Part shown: positions 1 through 7,681 of the stretch, one piece after another | Layout of the letters: each line of letters opens with the position of its first letter | Position numbering within the stretch: position 1 is the stretch's first letter | Assembly: GCA_045811525.1 (NCBI GenBank) | Contig: JBJMTV010000036.1 | Coordinates: 62,001 to 126,000, forward strand | DNA: 64,000 bases | Source: VAZQ01 sp045811525 | GTDB taxonomy: Bacteria; Pseudomonadota; Alphaproteobacteria; Rhizobiales; Xanthobacteraceae | Reading direction: 5' to 3' | Position numbers and translations under genes: made by a program | The notes under the pieces: generated by a model | What the model was told of the DNA's origin: nothing | Database searches by the model: none | What the model saw: only the letters and a program-made list of their open reading frames with translations

Positions 1-1
1 T

Positions 2-2683
2 CGCGACAAGAACGACAACGCCATCATCATCTGCTCGATCGAGAACGTCGATCCCATGGGCGTCCACACGGGAGATTCCATCACTGTCGCGCCGGCGCTC
101 ACGCTGACCGACAAGGAATATCAGATCATGCGCGACGCCTCGATCAAGGTGTTGCGCGAGATTGGCGTGGAGACCGGCGGCTCGAACGTTCAGTTCGCGG
201 TCAATCCTGACGATGGCCGGCTCGTCATCATCGAGATGAACCCGCGCGTGTCGCGCTCCTCCGCACTGGCGTCGAAAGCAACGGGGTTTCCCATTGCCAA
301 GGTCGCCGCCAAGCTCGCCGTCGGCTACACACTCGATGAGATAGCGAACGACATCACCGGCGGAGCCATGCCGGCGAGCTTTGAGCCGACGATCGATTAC
401 GTCGTCACCAAGATCCCCCGCTTTGCGTTCGAGAAATTTCCCGGCGCCGAGCCGGTCCTCACCACCTCCATGAAATCGGTGGGCGAGGTTATGGCCATCG
501 GCCGCACCTTTCAGGAAAGCGTGCAGAAGGCGCTGCGCTCGCTCGAGACCGGCCTGACCGGGCTCGACGAGGTCACCATCGAAGGGCTCGGTCAAGGCGA
601 TGACCGGGCCGCCATTCGTGCGGTCCTGGGCACGCCCACGGCGGATCGTCTGCTGCAGGTGGCGCAGGCTATGCGGCTCGGAACGACCGACGATCAGATT
701 TATGCCGCCTGTCGCATCGATCCGTGGTTTCTTTCCGAAATCCGCGGCATCGTCGAGATGGAGCGCGAGATCACAGGTAAAGGGCTCCCTGCCAGCGCCG
801 GCGCCTTCCGCCGCCTTAAATCGATGGGCTTCTCCGATGCGCGGCTTGCGCTACTGACCCGCTGCAGCGAAGCCGAGGTCACTTCCGCCCGTCGCGCGTT
901 GGGCGTGCGGCCGGTGTTCAAGCGCGTCGATACTTGCGCTGCCGAATTCGCGGCACCAACCGCCTATATGTACTCCACCTACGAGGCGCCATTTGCCGGA
1001 CACGCGGTAGACGAGGCGGCTACTTCCGATTGCAAAAAGGTCATCATCCTGGGCGGCGGTCCAAACCGCATCGGCCAGGGCATCGAGTTTGATTATTGTT
1101 GTTGTCACGCCGCCTTCGCGCTTCGGGATGCCGGCTATGAGACAATCATGATCAATTGCAATCCGGAGACTGTTTCTACCGATTACGACACATCGGACCG
1201 GCTGTATTTCGAGCCGCTCACAGCGGAAGACGTTCTCGAAATAACCGATTCTGAGAGCAGTCGTGGAACGGTGCATGGGGTCATCGTGCAGTTCGGCGGC
1301 CAGACGCCGCTAAAGCTCGCAGCTGCGCTCGAGCGCGCGCATGTGCCGATCCTTGGCACCTCGCCGGACGCCATCGACCTGGCCGAGGATCGCAACAGGT
1401 TCAAGCACCTGCTCGACAAGCTCGGGTTGAAGCAGCCGAGCAACGGCATCGCCTATTCGGTGGAGCAGGCCCGATTGGTGGCGGGCGAGCTCGGATTTCC
1501 GCTCGTGGTACGTCCCTCATATGTGCTCGGCGGACGTGCCATGCAGATCATCCGCGATGAGGAGGCGCTCGGGGACTACCTGCTTGCCACCTTGCCCGAG
1601 CTCGTGCCGCATGACGTCAAGGCCCGTTATCCCAATGACAAAACCGGACAGATCAACACCGTGCTGGGCAAGAACCCGCTACTCTTCGATCGTTATCTCT
1701 CAGATGCGACCGAGGTCGACGTAGATTGCCTTGCGGATGGCGAGGACACTTTCATTGCGGGGATCATGGAGCACATCGAGGAGGCCGGCATTCACTCCGG
1801 AGATTCCGCGTGCTCGCTTCCGCCGCATAACCTGGACGTTGCGACAATTGGCAAGCTCGCTGAGCAAAGCCGCGAGCTCGCGCTCGCGCTCCAGGTAGGC
1901 GGCTTGATGAACGTGCAATATGCCATCAAGGACAGCGAGATCTATGTCCTCGAGGTGAATCCGCGCGCCTCGCGTACAGTGCCTTTTGTGGCCAAAGTGA
2001 TCGGTTTGCCTGTCGCCAAGATCGCTGCGCGGATAATGGCCGGAGAGCGGCTGGCGAGCTTTGCGCTCGAGCCGCAGCGGTTCGAGCCGGGGGCGGCGCA
2101 GCACGTCGGCGTGAAGGAGGCGGTGTTCCCCTTCGCCCGTTTTGGGGAACGGGTGGATACTGTGCTTGGGCCCGAGATGAAGTCTACCGGCGAAGTCATG
2201 GGCATCGATCGGACATTCGAGATTGCCTTCGTAAAGAGCCAGCTCGGTGGGGGAGCGCGGCTACCGCGCAGCGGCACGCTGTTCGTGTCGGTGCGCGACG
2301 AGGACAAAGAGCGGGTGATCGAGGCGGTACGCACGCTCGCCGCTCTGGGGTTCAAGGTGATCGCCACCTCGGGCACGCAGCGCTATTTGACGGAGCATGG
2401 GGTAGCTGCCGACCGCATCCTCAAGGCGTCCGAAGGCCGCCCGAACGTTGTCGACGCGATCAAGAACGGTCAAGTTCACCTGGTCTTCAACACCACCGAA
2501 GGGGCGCAGGCCCTCTCCGACAGCAAGCCGCTACGGCGCGCTGCCCTCTTGCATAAAGTGCCATATTACACCACTCTTTCGGGAGCCGTCGCCGCGGCGC
2601 AGGGTATCAAGGCTTACCTCGAGGGTGATATCGAGGTCCGTGCGCTTCAAAGCTATTTCGGCGGCAAGGCGGCACCCAGGTAG
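2..2683 (+). CDS. carB: Carbamoyl-phosphate synthase large subunit, 5' truncated by window edge
   Basis: The reading frame is open from base 2, so the gene begins upstream; about 893 residues remain of a protein usually near 1,100. CarB makes carbamoyl phosphate from bicarbonate, ATP and ammonia supplied by CarA, for arginine and pyrimidine synthesis in the cytoplasm. The visible part holds the end of the first ATP-grasp half (ENVDPMGVHTGDS, EMNPRVSRSSALASKATG), the oligomerisation region, the second ATP-grasp half (GGGPNRIGQGIEFDYCC, VRPSYVLGGRAM, VEVNPRASRTVPF seen as LEVNPRASRT) and the C-terminal MGS-like allosteric domain. greA follows 256 bp downstream on the same strand, a neighbourhood often seen in rhizobia. 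Identification is secure; only the start is missing. Confidence 0.97.
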   Translation, partial: RDKNDNAIIICSIENVDPMGVHTGDSITVAPALTLTDKEYQIMRDASIKVLREIGVETGGSNVQFAVNPDDGRLVIIEMNPRVSRSSALASKATGFPIAKVAAKLAVGYTLDEIANDITGGAMPASFEPTIDYVVTKIPRFAFEKFPGAEPVLTTSMKSVGEVMAIGRTFQESVQKALRSLETGLTGLDEVTIEGLGQGDDRAAIRAVLGTPTADRLLQVAQAMRLGTTDDQIYAACRIDPWFLSEIRGIVEMEREITGKGLPASAGAFRRLKSMGFSDARLALLTRCSEAEVTSARRALGVRPVFKRVDTCAAEFAAPTAYMYSTYEAPFAGHAVDEAATSDCKKVIILGGGPNRIGQGIEFDYCCCHAAFALRDAGYETIMINCNPETVSTDYDTSDRLYFEPLTAEDVLEITDSESSRGTVHGVIVQFGGQTPLKLAAALERAHVPILGTSPDAIDLAEDRNRFKHLLDKLGLKQPSNGIAYSVEQARLVAGELGFPLVVRPSYVLGGRAMQIIRDEEALGDYLLATLPELVPHDVKARYPNDKTGQINTVLGKNPLLFDRYLSDATEVDVDCLADGEDTFIAGIMEHIEEAGIHSGDSACSLPPHNLDVATIGKLAEQSRELALALQVGGLMNVQYAIKDSEIYVLEVNPRASRTVPFVAKVIGLPVAKIAARIMAGERLASFALEPQRFEPGAAQHVGVKEAVFPFARFGERVDTVLGPEMKSTGEVMGIDRTFEIAFVKSQLGGGARLPRSGTLFVSVRDEDKERVIEAVRTLAALGFKVIATSGTQRYLTEHGVAADRILKASEGRPNVVDAIKNGQVHLVFNTTEGAQALSDSKPLRRAALLHKVPYYTTLSGAVAAAQGIKAYLEGDIEVRALQSYFGGKAAPR

Positions 2684-2798
2684 CCGGACCGGCCGCCTGA
2701 CCGAACGTGTTTGGGACAAGGTTGAGGTCGCGCGGCCGGAGAAACTTCGGCTCGCGATCTGAATTATTGTCCGCTAACGTGGCATGAGGTTGATTTGG

Positions 2799-2834
2799 TC
2801 GTCATGCCCGCGCAGGTCGCGGGCATCCACGTCT
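2799..2834. repeat. REP-like palindrome upstream of greA
   Basis: A perfect 9-bp inverted repeat, ATGCCCGCG (2804-2812) and CGCGGGCAT (2818-2826), separated by 5 bp, sits in the carB-greA gap within the context GTC-ATGCCC...GGGCAT-CCACG. Palindromes of this shape are abundant between genes in Bradyrhizobium-like genomes (general knowledge, not searched here). A diverged second copy lies at 18691-18711. It may also act as a transcript-end hairpin for carB; there is no clear T-run. Confidence 0.55.
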
Positions 2835-2939
2835 CAATCTAAGAATTGGATGGAACATGTGGATGGCCGATGAACGCGGCCATGACTCAGGAGAGTGGAG
2901 CTGGTCTCGTTCCGCTCTAGCCGGAGGTTTGAAGAAGAG

Positions 2940-3413
2940 ATGGAAAAGATCCCGATGACGGCGGCCGGCTATTCGGCACTCGAAACCGAGCTCAAGCAGC
3001 GCCAGCAGGTCGAGCGGCCCCGTATCATCCAGCTGATAACCGATGCGCGCACGCACGGCGATCTGTCGGAGAATGCGGAATATCATGCCGCCAAGGAGAC
3101 GCAGTCGCATAATGAGGGGCGCATCGCCGATCTCGAGGACAAGCTCGCACGCGCCGAGATCATTGATGTCTCCAAGCTCTCCGGCGACACCATCAAGTTT
3201 GGCGCGACCGTCACATTGCTGGATGAGGACACAGAGAAGAAGCAGGTCTGGCAGATCGTCGGCGAGCCGGAAGCAGACGCCAAGAAGGGGCGCATCTCAA
3301 TCACCTCCCCGCTCGCGCGCGCTCTCATAGGCAAGACGAAAGGCGCAAGCGTGGAGGTCGTCACTCCAAGCGGCGCCAAGGCCTACGAGATCAAGAAGGT
3401 CGAGTGGAGATAG
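2940..3413 (+). CDS. greA: Transcription elongation factor GreA
   Basis: A 157-residue protein, the usual GreA length (~158). GreA inserts its N-terminal coiled coil into the RNA polymerase secondary channel and stimulates cleavage of backtracked RNA. The coiled coil spans about residues 1-75 and its acidic tip motif is visible (HGDLSENAEYHAAKE). The C-terminal FKBP-like domain follows (SPLARALIGKTKGASVEV). I chose ATG 2940 over the upstream in-frame start at 2895 because it gives the family N-terminus (MEKIPMTAAGYSALE) and is preceded by a purine-rich GGAGG/GAAGAAGAG stretch. Confidence 0.96.
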   Translation: MEKIPMTAAGYSALETELKQRQQVERPRIIQLITDARTHGDLSENAEYHAAKETQSHNEGRIADLEDKLARAEIIDVSKLSGDTIKFGATVTLLDEDTEKKQVWQIVGEPEADAKKGRISITSPLARALIGKTKGASVEVVTPSGAKAYEIKKVEWR

Positions 3414-3447
3414 AGGAAACACGGATCTGGCCGAAGCGATCCGTACC

Positions 3448-4485
3448 ATGACGAGCATCAAATTCGGCGTGTTCGACCACATGGACAACGCCGGTGTTCC
3501 GCTCGGACAGCTCTACGCTGACCGGCTCACACTCATCGAAGCCTACGATCGTCTGGGGATTTGGGGCTACCACGTGGCGGAGCATCACGCCACGCCGCTC
3601 GGTTGCGCCGCCTCCCCGGGATTGTTTCTTGCCGCTGTGGCACAGCGTACCAAAGCGCTGCGCTTCGGTGCTCTGGTGTATCTCCTGCCTTTCTATCATC
3701 CGCTCCGGCTGATCGAGGAAATCTGCATGCTCGATCAGATGAGCGGCGGAAGGCTCCTGCTGGGCGTGGGGCGCGGCGTCTCGCCATTCGAGACAAGCGC
3801 CTATGGGCTGGATTTCGCCCAGACCGGCGAGATGTATCACGAGGCATTCCGCGTGATCATGGACGGGCTCGCGAGCGAAGAGCTGACCTTCCAGGGCAAA
3901 TACTACCGCTACAACAATGTACCGATGGTGCTGCGGCCGGTGCAGCGACCACATCCTCCGCTATGGTACGGAACCACGATCCCGGAGAATGCCGACTGGC
4001 CCGCAGCGAACGATGTCAGCATCGTGAGCATCGCCTTGCGGCCCACCGTGCGCGCGATCACGGATCGTTACCGCAGCGTGCGGGCCAAGCTCAGGAAAGG
4101 CGATGGTCCGTTACTCGGAGTGACGCGACACATCGTTGTTGCCGACACCGATGCTGCTGCCGCCGCGATCGCGCGGCGTGCCTATCCCAGGTGGCGGGAA
4201 AGCTTTCGCTGGCTTTTTCAGCGCCACGGTGCCGAGCCGCGTATCGGGGGCCTTTACCCGCCGACCTTCGATGAGCTCACCGCTGTGGAGAATGGGGTTG
4301 CCGGCTCGCCCGCCACGGTGCGCGATTTCATCGCCAAGGAGAGCGAATCCTCAGGCGCCAATTACATTCTGGGGTGGTTCGCCTTCGGGGACATGACTCT
4401 GCAGGAGTCCTTGCGCTCGATCGAGCTGTTTGCACGCGAGGTCATGCCGGCATTCCGGGGAGCCGCGGCAGAATCCCGCGTTTAG
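3448..4485 (+). CDS. LLM-class flavin-dependent monooxygenase (bacterial luciferase-like)
   Basis: A 345-residue luciferase-like TIM-barrel protein. Members use reduced flavin to oxygenate small substrates or, in F420 subgroups, to oxidise alcohols. Family features are the N-terminal strand (IKFGVFDHM), WGYHVAEHHATPLG, the LGVGRGVSPFE loop, and PPLWYGTTIPENADWPA in the central part. It lies 34 bp after greA on the same strand and may be co-transcribed with it. The substrate cannot be read from the sequence. Confidence 0.85.
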   Translation: MTSIKFGVFDHMDNAGVPLGQLYADRLTLIEAYDRLGIWGYHVAEHHATPLGCAASPGLFLAAVAQRTKALRFGALVYLLPFYHPLRLIEEICMLDQMSGGRLLLGVGRGVSPFETSAYGLDFAQTGEMYHEAFRVIMDGLASEELTFQGKYYRYNNVPMVLRPVQRPHPPLWYGTTIPENADWPAANDVSIVSIALRPTVRAITDRYRSVRAKLRKGDGPLLGVTRHIVVADTDAAAAAIARRAYPRWRESFRWLFQRHGAEPRIGGLYPPTFDELTAVENGVAGSPATVRDFIAKESESSGANYILGWFAFGDMTLQESLRSIELFAREVMPAFRGAAAESRV

Positions 4486-4684
4486 GCCAGGCCCTACTGT
4501 GGGTCGCGAGACCTGCAGATCTTGCATACCTCCGCGGAACTCTTAAATTGTGCAGCACACAACGGCGTGGCGCCGCTGGATCTGCCCTGCCGCTGGTGAG
4601 GGGCCCGTTCGGCATGCCGGACATGGGGAGATCCGGCGCCGAGGGCCAAGCGTTCGGGGCGATCACAGGGGGGTATTTGGTCCG

Positions 4685-5656
4685 ATGGGGAACGTCACGC
4701 AGGCTAAGCTGGTGATCATCGGCTCGGGGCCTGCAGGCTACACGGCCGCCATTTACGCCGCCCGCGCCATGCTCGACCCGATCATGCTGCAGGGCATCCA
4801 GCCTGGCGGGCAACTCACCATTACCACCGATGTGGAGAACTACCCGGGCTTCGCCGATGTGATCCAGGGCCCTTGGCTCATGGAGCAGATGCAGCAACAG
4901 GCTCAGCATGTCGGCAGCAAGATCGTTACTGATCATGTCAACAAGGCCGATCTCCGACGCCGGCCCTTCATGATCCACTGCGATTCAGGTGATGTTTATG
5001 CTGCCCATACGCTGATCATCGCGACCGGCGCGCAAGCGCGTTGGCTCGACCTCCCGTCAGAGCAGAAGTTCAGGGGCTATGGCGTCTCCGCCTGCGCCAC
5101 CTGCGACGGCTTCTTCTACCGCGGCAAAGAGGTGGTGGTGGTCGGCGGCGGCAACACAGCCGTCGAGGAGGCGCTGTTTCTCACCAACTTCGCGACCAAG
5201 GTCACCCTGGTGCATCGGCGCAACAGCTTTCGCGCCGAAAAGATCCTGCAGAACCGCCTGTTCAAGAACCCAAGAATCAACGTGCTCTGGGACAACGTCC
5301 TGCACGACGTGATCGGTGACGAAAGCCCGCACAAGGTGCGCGGCGTCGTCCTGCGTCACGTCAAGAACGGCGCCTTAACCGAGATGCCCATCGATGGGGT
5401 GTTCATCGCGATCGGCCATACCCCGGCTTCGGAGCTGTTTGCCGGGCAGGTCGAGATGAAGCACGGCGGCTATATCAAGACTGCGCCGTTCTCGACCGCA
5501 ACATCAGTGCCCGGGGTCTTTGCAGCGGGTGACGTGACGGACGACGTCTATCGCCAAGCCGTCACCGCGGCCGGCCTCGGCTGCATGGCCGCGCTCGAAG
5601 CAGAGCGCTTTCTCGCGGCGCATGGCGAGGCCGAGCCGGCAGTCGCGGCGGAGTGA
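4685..5656 (+). CDS. trxB: Thioredoxin-disulfide reductase (NADPH, FAD)
   Basis: A 323-residue low-molecular-weight thioredoxin reductase that passes electrons from NADPH through FAD to thioredoxin. It has the FAD Rossmann motif near the N-terminus (GSGPAGYTAAIYAAR), the redox CATC motif at residues 137-140, the NADP-binding GGGNTAVEEA, and the C-terminal FAD-binding GVFAAGDVTDDVYRQ. ATG 4685 gives the normal N-terminus (MGNVTQAKLVIIGSG); the longer in-frame start at 4550 would add 45 residues with no family match. The LysR gene begins about 8 bp after its stop, implying co-transcription. Confidence 0.95.
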   Translation: MGNVTQAKLVIIGSGPAGYTAAIYAARAMLDPIMLQGIQPGGQLTITTDVENYPGFADVIQGPWLMEQMQQQAQHVGSKIVTDHVNKADLRRRPFMIHCDSGDVYAAHTLIIATGAQARWLDLPSEQKFRGYGVSACATCDGFFYRGKEVVVVGGGNTAVEEALFLTNFATKVTLVHRRNSFRAEKILQNRLFKNPRINVLWDNVLHDVIGDESPHKVRGVVLRHVKNGALTEMPIDGVFIAIGHTPASELFAGQVEMKHGGYIKTAPFSTATSVPGVFAAGDVTDDVYRQAVTAAGLGCMAALEAERFLAAHGEAEPAVAAE

Positions 5657-5664
5657 GGTTGCTG

Positions 5665-6576
5665 ATGAGGACGCCAATGAGCATGGACTGGGACAAGCTC
5701 AAAGTCTTCCATGCAGCAGCCGAGGCCGGCAGCTTCACCCATGCCGGCGAGCAGCTGGGCCTCTCGCAATCCGCCGTATCGCGCCAGGTCTCCGCGCTGG
5801 AGCAGGAGCTCGGCGTCTCCCTGTTTCATCGTCACGCGCGCGGCCTCATTTTGACGGAGCAGGGCGAGCTTTTGCATCACACCGCGCACGACGTGTTCAT
5901 GAAGCTTGAAGCCGCACGGGCGAAGCTCACGGACAGCCGCGAGCGACCCAATGGCGAGCTCAAGGTGCAGACCACTCCCGGCATCGGCATCAACTGGCTG
6001 ACACCGCGCCTGGGCGAGTTCATCGATCTTTATCCCGACATCCACATCATTCTTATCACCACGGATGAGGAGCTTGATCTGGCGATGCGCGAGGCCGATG
6101 TCGCGATCCGGCTGCGCCAGCCTACTCAGCCCGATCTCATCCAGCGCAAGCTGTTTTCCGTGCGCTTCCATGCCTATGCCTCGCCGGAATATCTCAAGCG
6201 CTTCGGCACACCGCGCACCCTCGACGACCTCGACCAGCACCGCGTGCTGCTGCTGGGCGGCTCGGCGGTGCCGCATCATTTCGAGAACCGCCGCTGGATT
6301 ATTCAAGTGGCGCGCGACGGCAAGGGCCCGCGCACCCCGGCGCTCACCATCAACAGCGTTCTCGGAATCATGCGGGCCTGCCAGCGCAGCATTGGTGTTG
6401 CCCTGCTGCCGGACTATCTCGTCGAGGAGAACGGCGGACTGGTACAGCTGTTCGGCGAATCTGATGCGATCGCGCTGGATGCCTATTTCGTCTATCCTGA
6501 GGAGCTCAAGGCCGTAGCGCGCGTGCAGGTGTTCCGCGACTTTCTTGTCTCCAAGGCGCAACGCTGGCACTTCTGA
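5665..6576 (+). CDS. LysR-family transcriptional regulator
   Basis: About 303 residues. The N-terminal winged helix-turn-helix is clear (LKVFHAAAEAGSFTHAGEQL then LSQSAVSRQVSALEQELG), followed by a LysR substrate-binding domain with two Rossmann-like lobes (ELKVQTTPGIGINWLTPRLG onward). LysR proteins bind a small effector and regulate divergent or nearby promoters. Unusually it is placed directly downstream of trxB rather than divergent to a target gene, so its regulon is not evident. Starts at GTG 5653, ATG 5665, 5677 or 5683 are all possible; 5665 has a GTGAGG-like ribosome site. Confidence 0.9.
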   Translation: MRTPMSMDWDKLKVFHAAAEAGSFTHAGEQLGLSQSAVSRQVSALEQELGVSLFHRHARGLILTEQGELLHHTAHDVFMKLEAARAKLTDSRERPNGELKVQTTPGIGINWLTPRLGEFIDLYPDIHIILITTDEELDLAMREADVAIRLRQPTQPDLIQRKLFSVRFHAYASPEYLKRFGTPRTLDDLDQHRVLLLGGSAVPHHFENRRWIIQVARDGKGPRTPALTINSVLGIMRACQRSIGVALLPDYLVEENGGLVQLFGESDAIALDAYFVYPEELKAVARVQVFRDFLVSKAQRWHF

Positions 6577-6741
6577 TCGTTGTTGTTGTTCCCCGGCCTT
6601 TGCCACTCTCGCATGGCTGGCATGCCGCTCTCGGCTTGTGCACCGCGCCTTGCTTTGCCAAGCTCGGGTACTGGCGACAGACGAGGCGTTTCAAGATTGC
6701 ATTCGTCGGACGTCAGCTGTTCCCCTCTGGAAGGTCATTGT

Positions 6742-6778
6742 CGGTTCTGCCGACGAACTAAAGCCGGGCCCACACGGG
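6742..6778 (+). repeat. 37-bp direct repeat, copy 1 (terminator-associated)
   Basis: Bases 6742-6778 are identical to 7514-7550. The shared block begins CGGTTCTGCCGACGAAC and ends in the 5' arm and loop of a terminator hairpin. Here the hairpin is perfect and followed by eight T; in the other copy the 3' arm is altered. Sharing that stops within the hairpin suggests duplicated RNA 3' ends rather than an insertion sequence. Confidence 0.75.
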
Positions 6779-6791
6779 CCCGGTTTTTTTT
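6764..6791 (+). terminator. Intrinsic terminator after the LysR gene
   Basis: A GC-rich perfect hairpin (CCGGGCCC, loop ACA, arm partner GGGCCCGG region, 6764-6783) is followed at once by eight T (6784-6791). It lies about 190 bp beyond the LysR stop, far enough to leave room for a short RNA upstream of it. Confidence 0.85.
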
Positions 6792-6802
6792 CTGGCTCAA
6801 TC

Positions 6803-6953
6803 GCATTTAGCCACGACAAAACAGAGGACCGCAACGAGGAACCAGACTCCTTCAGGCGCGTTCTACTGGCGCAAATGCTGGCCGTGGCTAAATGCTGTCT
6901 CATGGCTATCCTGCGGTCACAACTTCAGCCCGGCTGCCCTGCCGGGCTTTTCT
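6803..6953 (+). ncRNA. Candidate structured RNA or leader upstream of the histidine-rich gene
   Basis: A perfect 13-bp inverted repeat, GCATTTAGCCACG (6803-6815) and CGTGGCTAAATGC (6883-6895), encloses 67 bases containing smaller self-complementary parts, for example GCGC...GCGC around TTCTACT. A GC-rich hairpin with a T-rich tail follows (6927-6953). Upstream is another terminator, so the unit is bounded on both sides. It could be a free-standing small RNA or an attenuated leader for the gene starting at 6973. I do not recognise it as a known riboswitch class; this is inference from secondary structure and position. Confidence 0.4.
6927..6953 (+). terminator. Terminator or attenuator hairpin just before the histidine-rich gene
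   Basis: AGCCCGGC (6927 on) pairs with GCCGGGCT across the loop TGCCCT, followed by TTTCTCTTT. It ends only a few bases before the GGAGGA ribosome binding site and about 20 bases before ATG 6973. A promoter cannot fit between, so transcription of the next gene must read through it, which suggests attenuation or termination of a separate RNA with leakage. Confidence 0.65.
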
Positions 6954-6972
6954 CTTTGGAGGATGAACGGTC

Positions 6973-7185
6973 ATGTCCAAGAAAGCAGCGGAACACCACC
7001 GGAAGGCATCCGAGCATCATACCCATGCCGCACGCCACCACGGAGAAGCGGCGAAGCATCATGACAGCGGACAGCACGAGAAAGCCGCCCATCATGCTCA
7101 TACCGCAGGCGGCCATGGCACGCACGCGAGAGAGCAGGCCGAGCACGCGCGGAAGGCTCATACCGAGGAACACGGAAAGAAATAA
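6973..7185 (+). CDS. Small histidine-rich heptad-repeat protein
   Basis: A 70-residue soluble, strongly charged protein with 18 histidines. Residues 5-32 form four seven-residue units with HH at the same register (AAEHHRK, ASEHHTH, AARHHGE, AAKHHDS), and a fifth, looser unit follows (AAHHAHT). If helical, the HH pairs would recur every two turns and line one face. There is no signal peptide and no cysteine. A strong GGAGGA site precedes ATG 6973 and a terminator follows 33 bp after the stop, so it is a monocistronic gene. Metal binding or storage is a guess from composition; no family function is known to me. Confidence 0.8.
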   Translation: MSKKAAEHHRKASEHHTHAARHHGEAAKHHDSGQHEKAAHHAHTAGGHGTHAREQAEHARKAHTEEHGKK

Positions 7186-7218
7186 TTTCGCTTCGCGTAT
7201 CCGACGGGAACAAACTTC

Positions 7219-7243
7219 AACCCCGCCGAGGCGGGGTTTTTCT
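7219..7243 (+). terminator. Intrinsic terminator of the histidine-rich gene
   Basis: AACCCCGCC and GGCGGGGTT form a near-perfect hairpin with a tiny GA loop, followed by TTTTTC. It is 33 bp beyond the stop codon at 7185 and also reads as a plausible hairpin on the opposite strand. Confidence 0.85.
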
Positions 7244-7269
7244 TGGCTTTGAAATCAATACTGCGCTGC

Positions 7270-7374
7270 TTATTGTTGCCCGAGCACGATTTCACAAAGC
7301 AGGCGACCATACTCAATTGCAGGAATGCCGTAATTCTCGCCAGCGGCTCGATCCAATCCCTTGCGGTCGAACAT
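7270..7374 (-). CDS. Possible 34-aa small ORF
   Basis: On the minus strand ATG 7374 opens 34 codons (begins MFDRKGLDRAAGENYG, ends IVLGQQ) terminated by TAA 7270. The composition looks protein-like and an in-frame TGA lies two codons before the ATG, so the N-terminus is fixed. The ribosome site is weak (GGCTGAGAATTT). It may be a real small gene, a remnant, or chance. Confidence 0.25.
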   Translation of the reverse strand: MFDRKGLDRAAGENYGIPAIEYGRLLCEIVLGQQ

Positions 7375-7513
7375 AAATTCTCAGCCCGTGGTTTTTGACC
7401 GCCTAGGATGCCGCGTCGGCGCATGCACGGTCAGCATCAGCGAAAGAAATTCTTGGGGTGGAGCGGCGACAGGTCACCCCCGGCAGGGTAGTGCGCCTTC
7501 AAAGCCAGCGCTA

Positions 7514-7560
7514 CGGTTCTGCCGACGAACTAAAGCCGGGCCCACACGGGGCGTTTTTTT
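7514..7560 (+). repeat. 37-bp direct repeat, copy 2, with T-run
   Basis: Bases 7514-7550 repeat 6742-6778 exactly. After the shared part this copy has GCG then seven T (7554-7560), so a weaker hairpin (CCC/GGG with loop ACAC) still precedes a T-tract. The region upstream (about 7440-7513) is not similar to that upstream of copy 1. Confidence 0.7.
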
Positions 7561-7681
7561 GCGCCAAGAAGGCTGGGCCAACTCGCGTGCCGCGCCCGTT
7601 GCACTCAGCTGCGACCTATCGGAGACTGGCGAGCAAGGAAGCTGCGCTCCCCCCAAGCAGCTTTCCTAAAGGGAGGGTCTG

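Larger units (their letters stand above)
6577..6972. other. Non-coding gap with two terminators and a candidate structured RNA
   Basis: Between the LysR stop and the histidine-rich gene lie, in order: a 37-bp segment (6742-6778) repeated at 7514-7550; an intrinsic terminator (6764-6791); a 13-bp perfect inverted repeat spanning 6803-6895; a second terminator-like hairpin (6927-6953); and the ribosome binding site of the next gene. I see no convincing protein-coding frame of normal length in it. Confidence 0.7.
7186..7681. other. Mostly non-coding gap before the sugar dehydrogenase gene
   Basis: It contains the terminator of the histidine-rich gene (7219-7243), a possible 34-codon minus-strand ORF (7270-7374), and the second copy of the 37-bp repeat (7514-7550) followed by seven T. 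The ribosome site AAAGGGAGGGTCTG precedes ATG 7682. I see nothing else in it. Confidence 0.6.

Noticed and set aside
5548..6606. Minus-strand ORF (352 aa) opposite trxB and the LysR gene
   Set aside because: Both plus-strand genes have clear motifs; the antisense frame is rich in Arg, Gln and His and matches no family.
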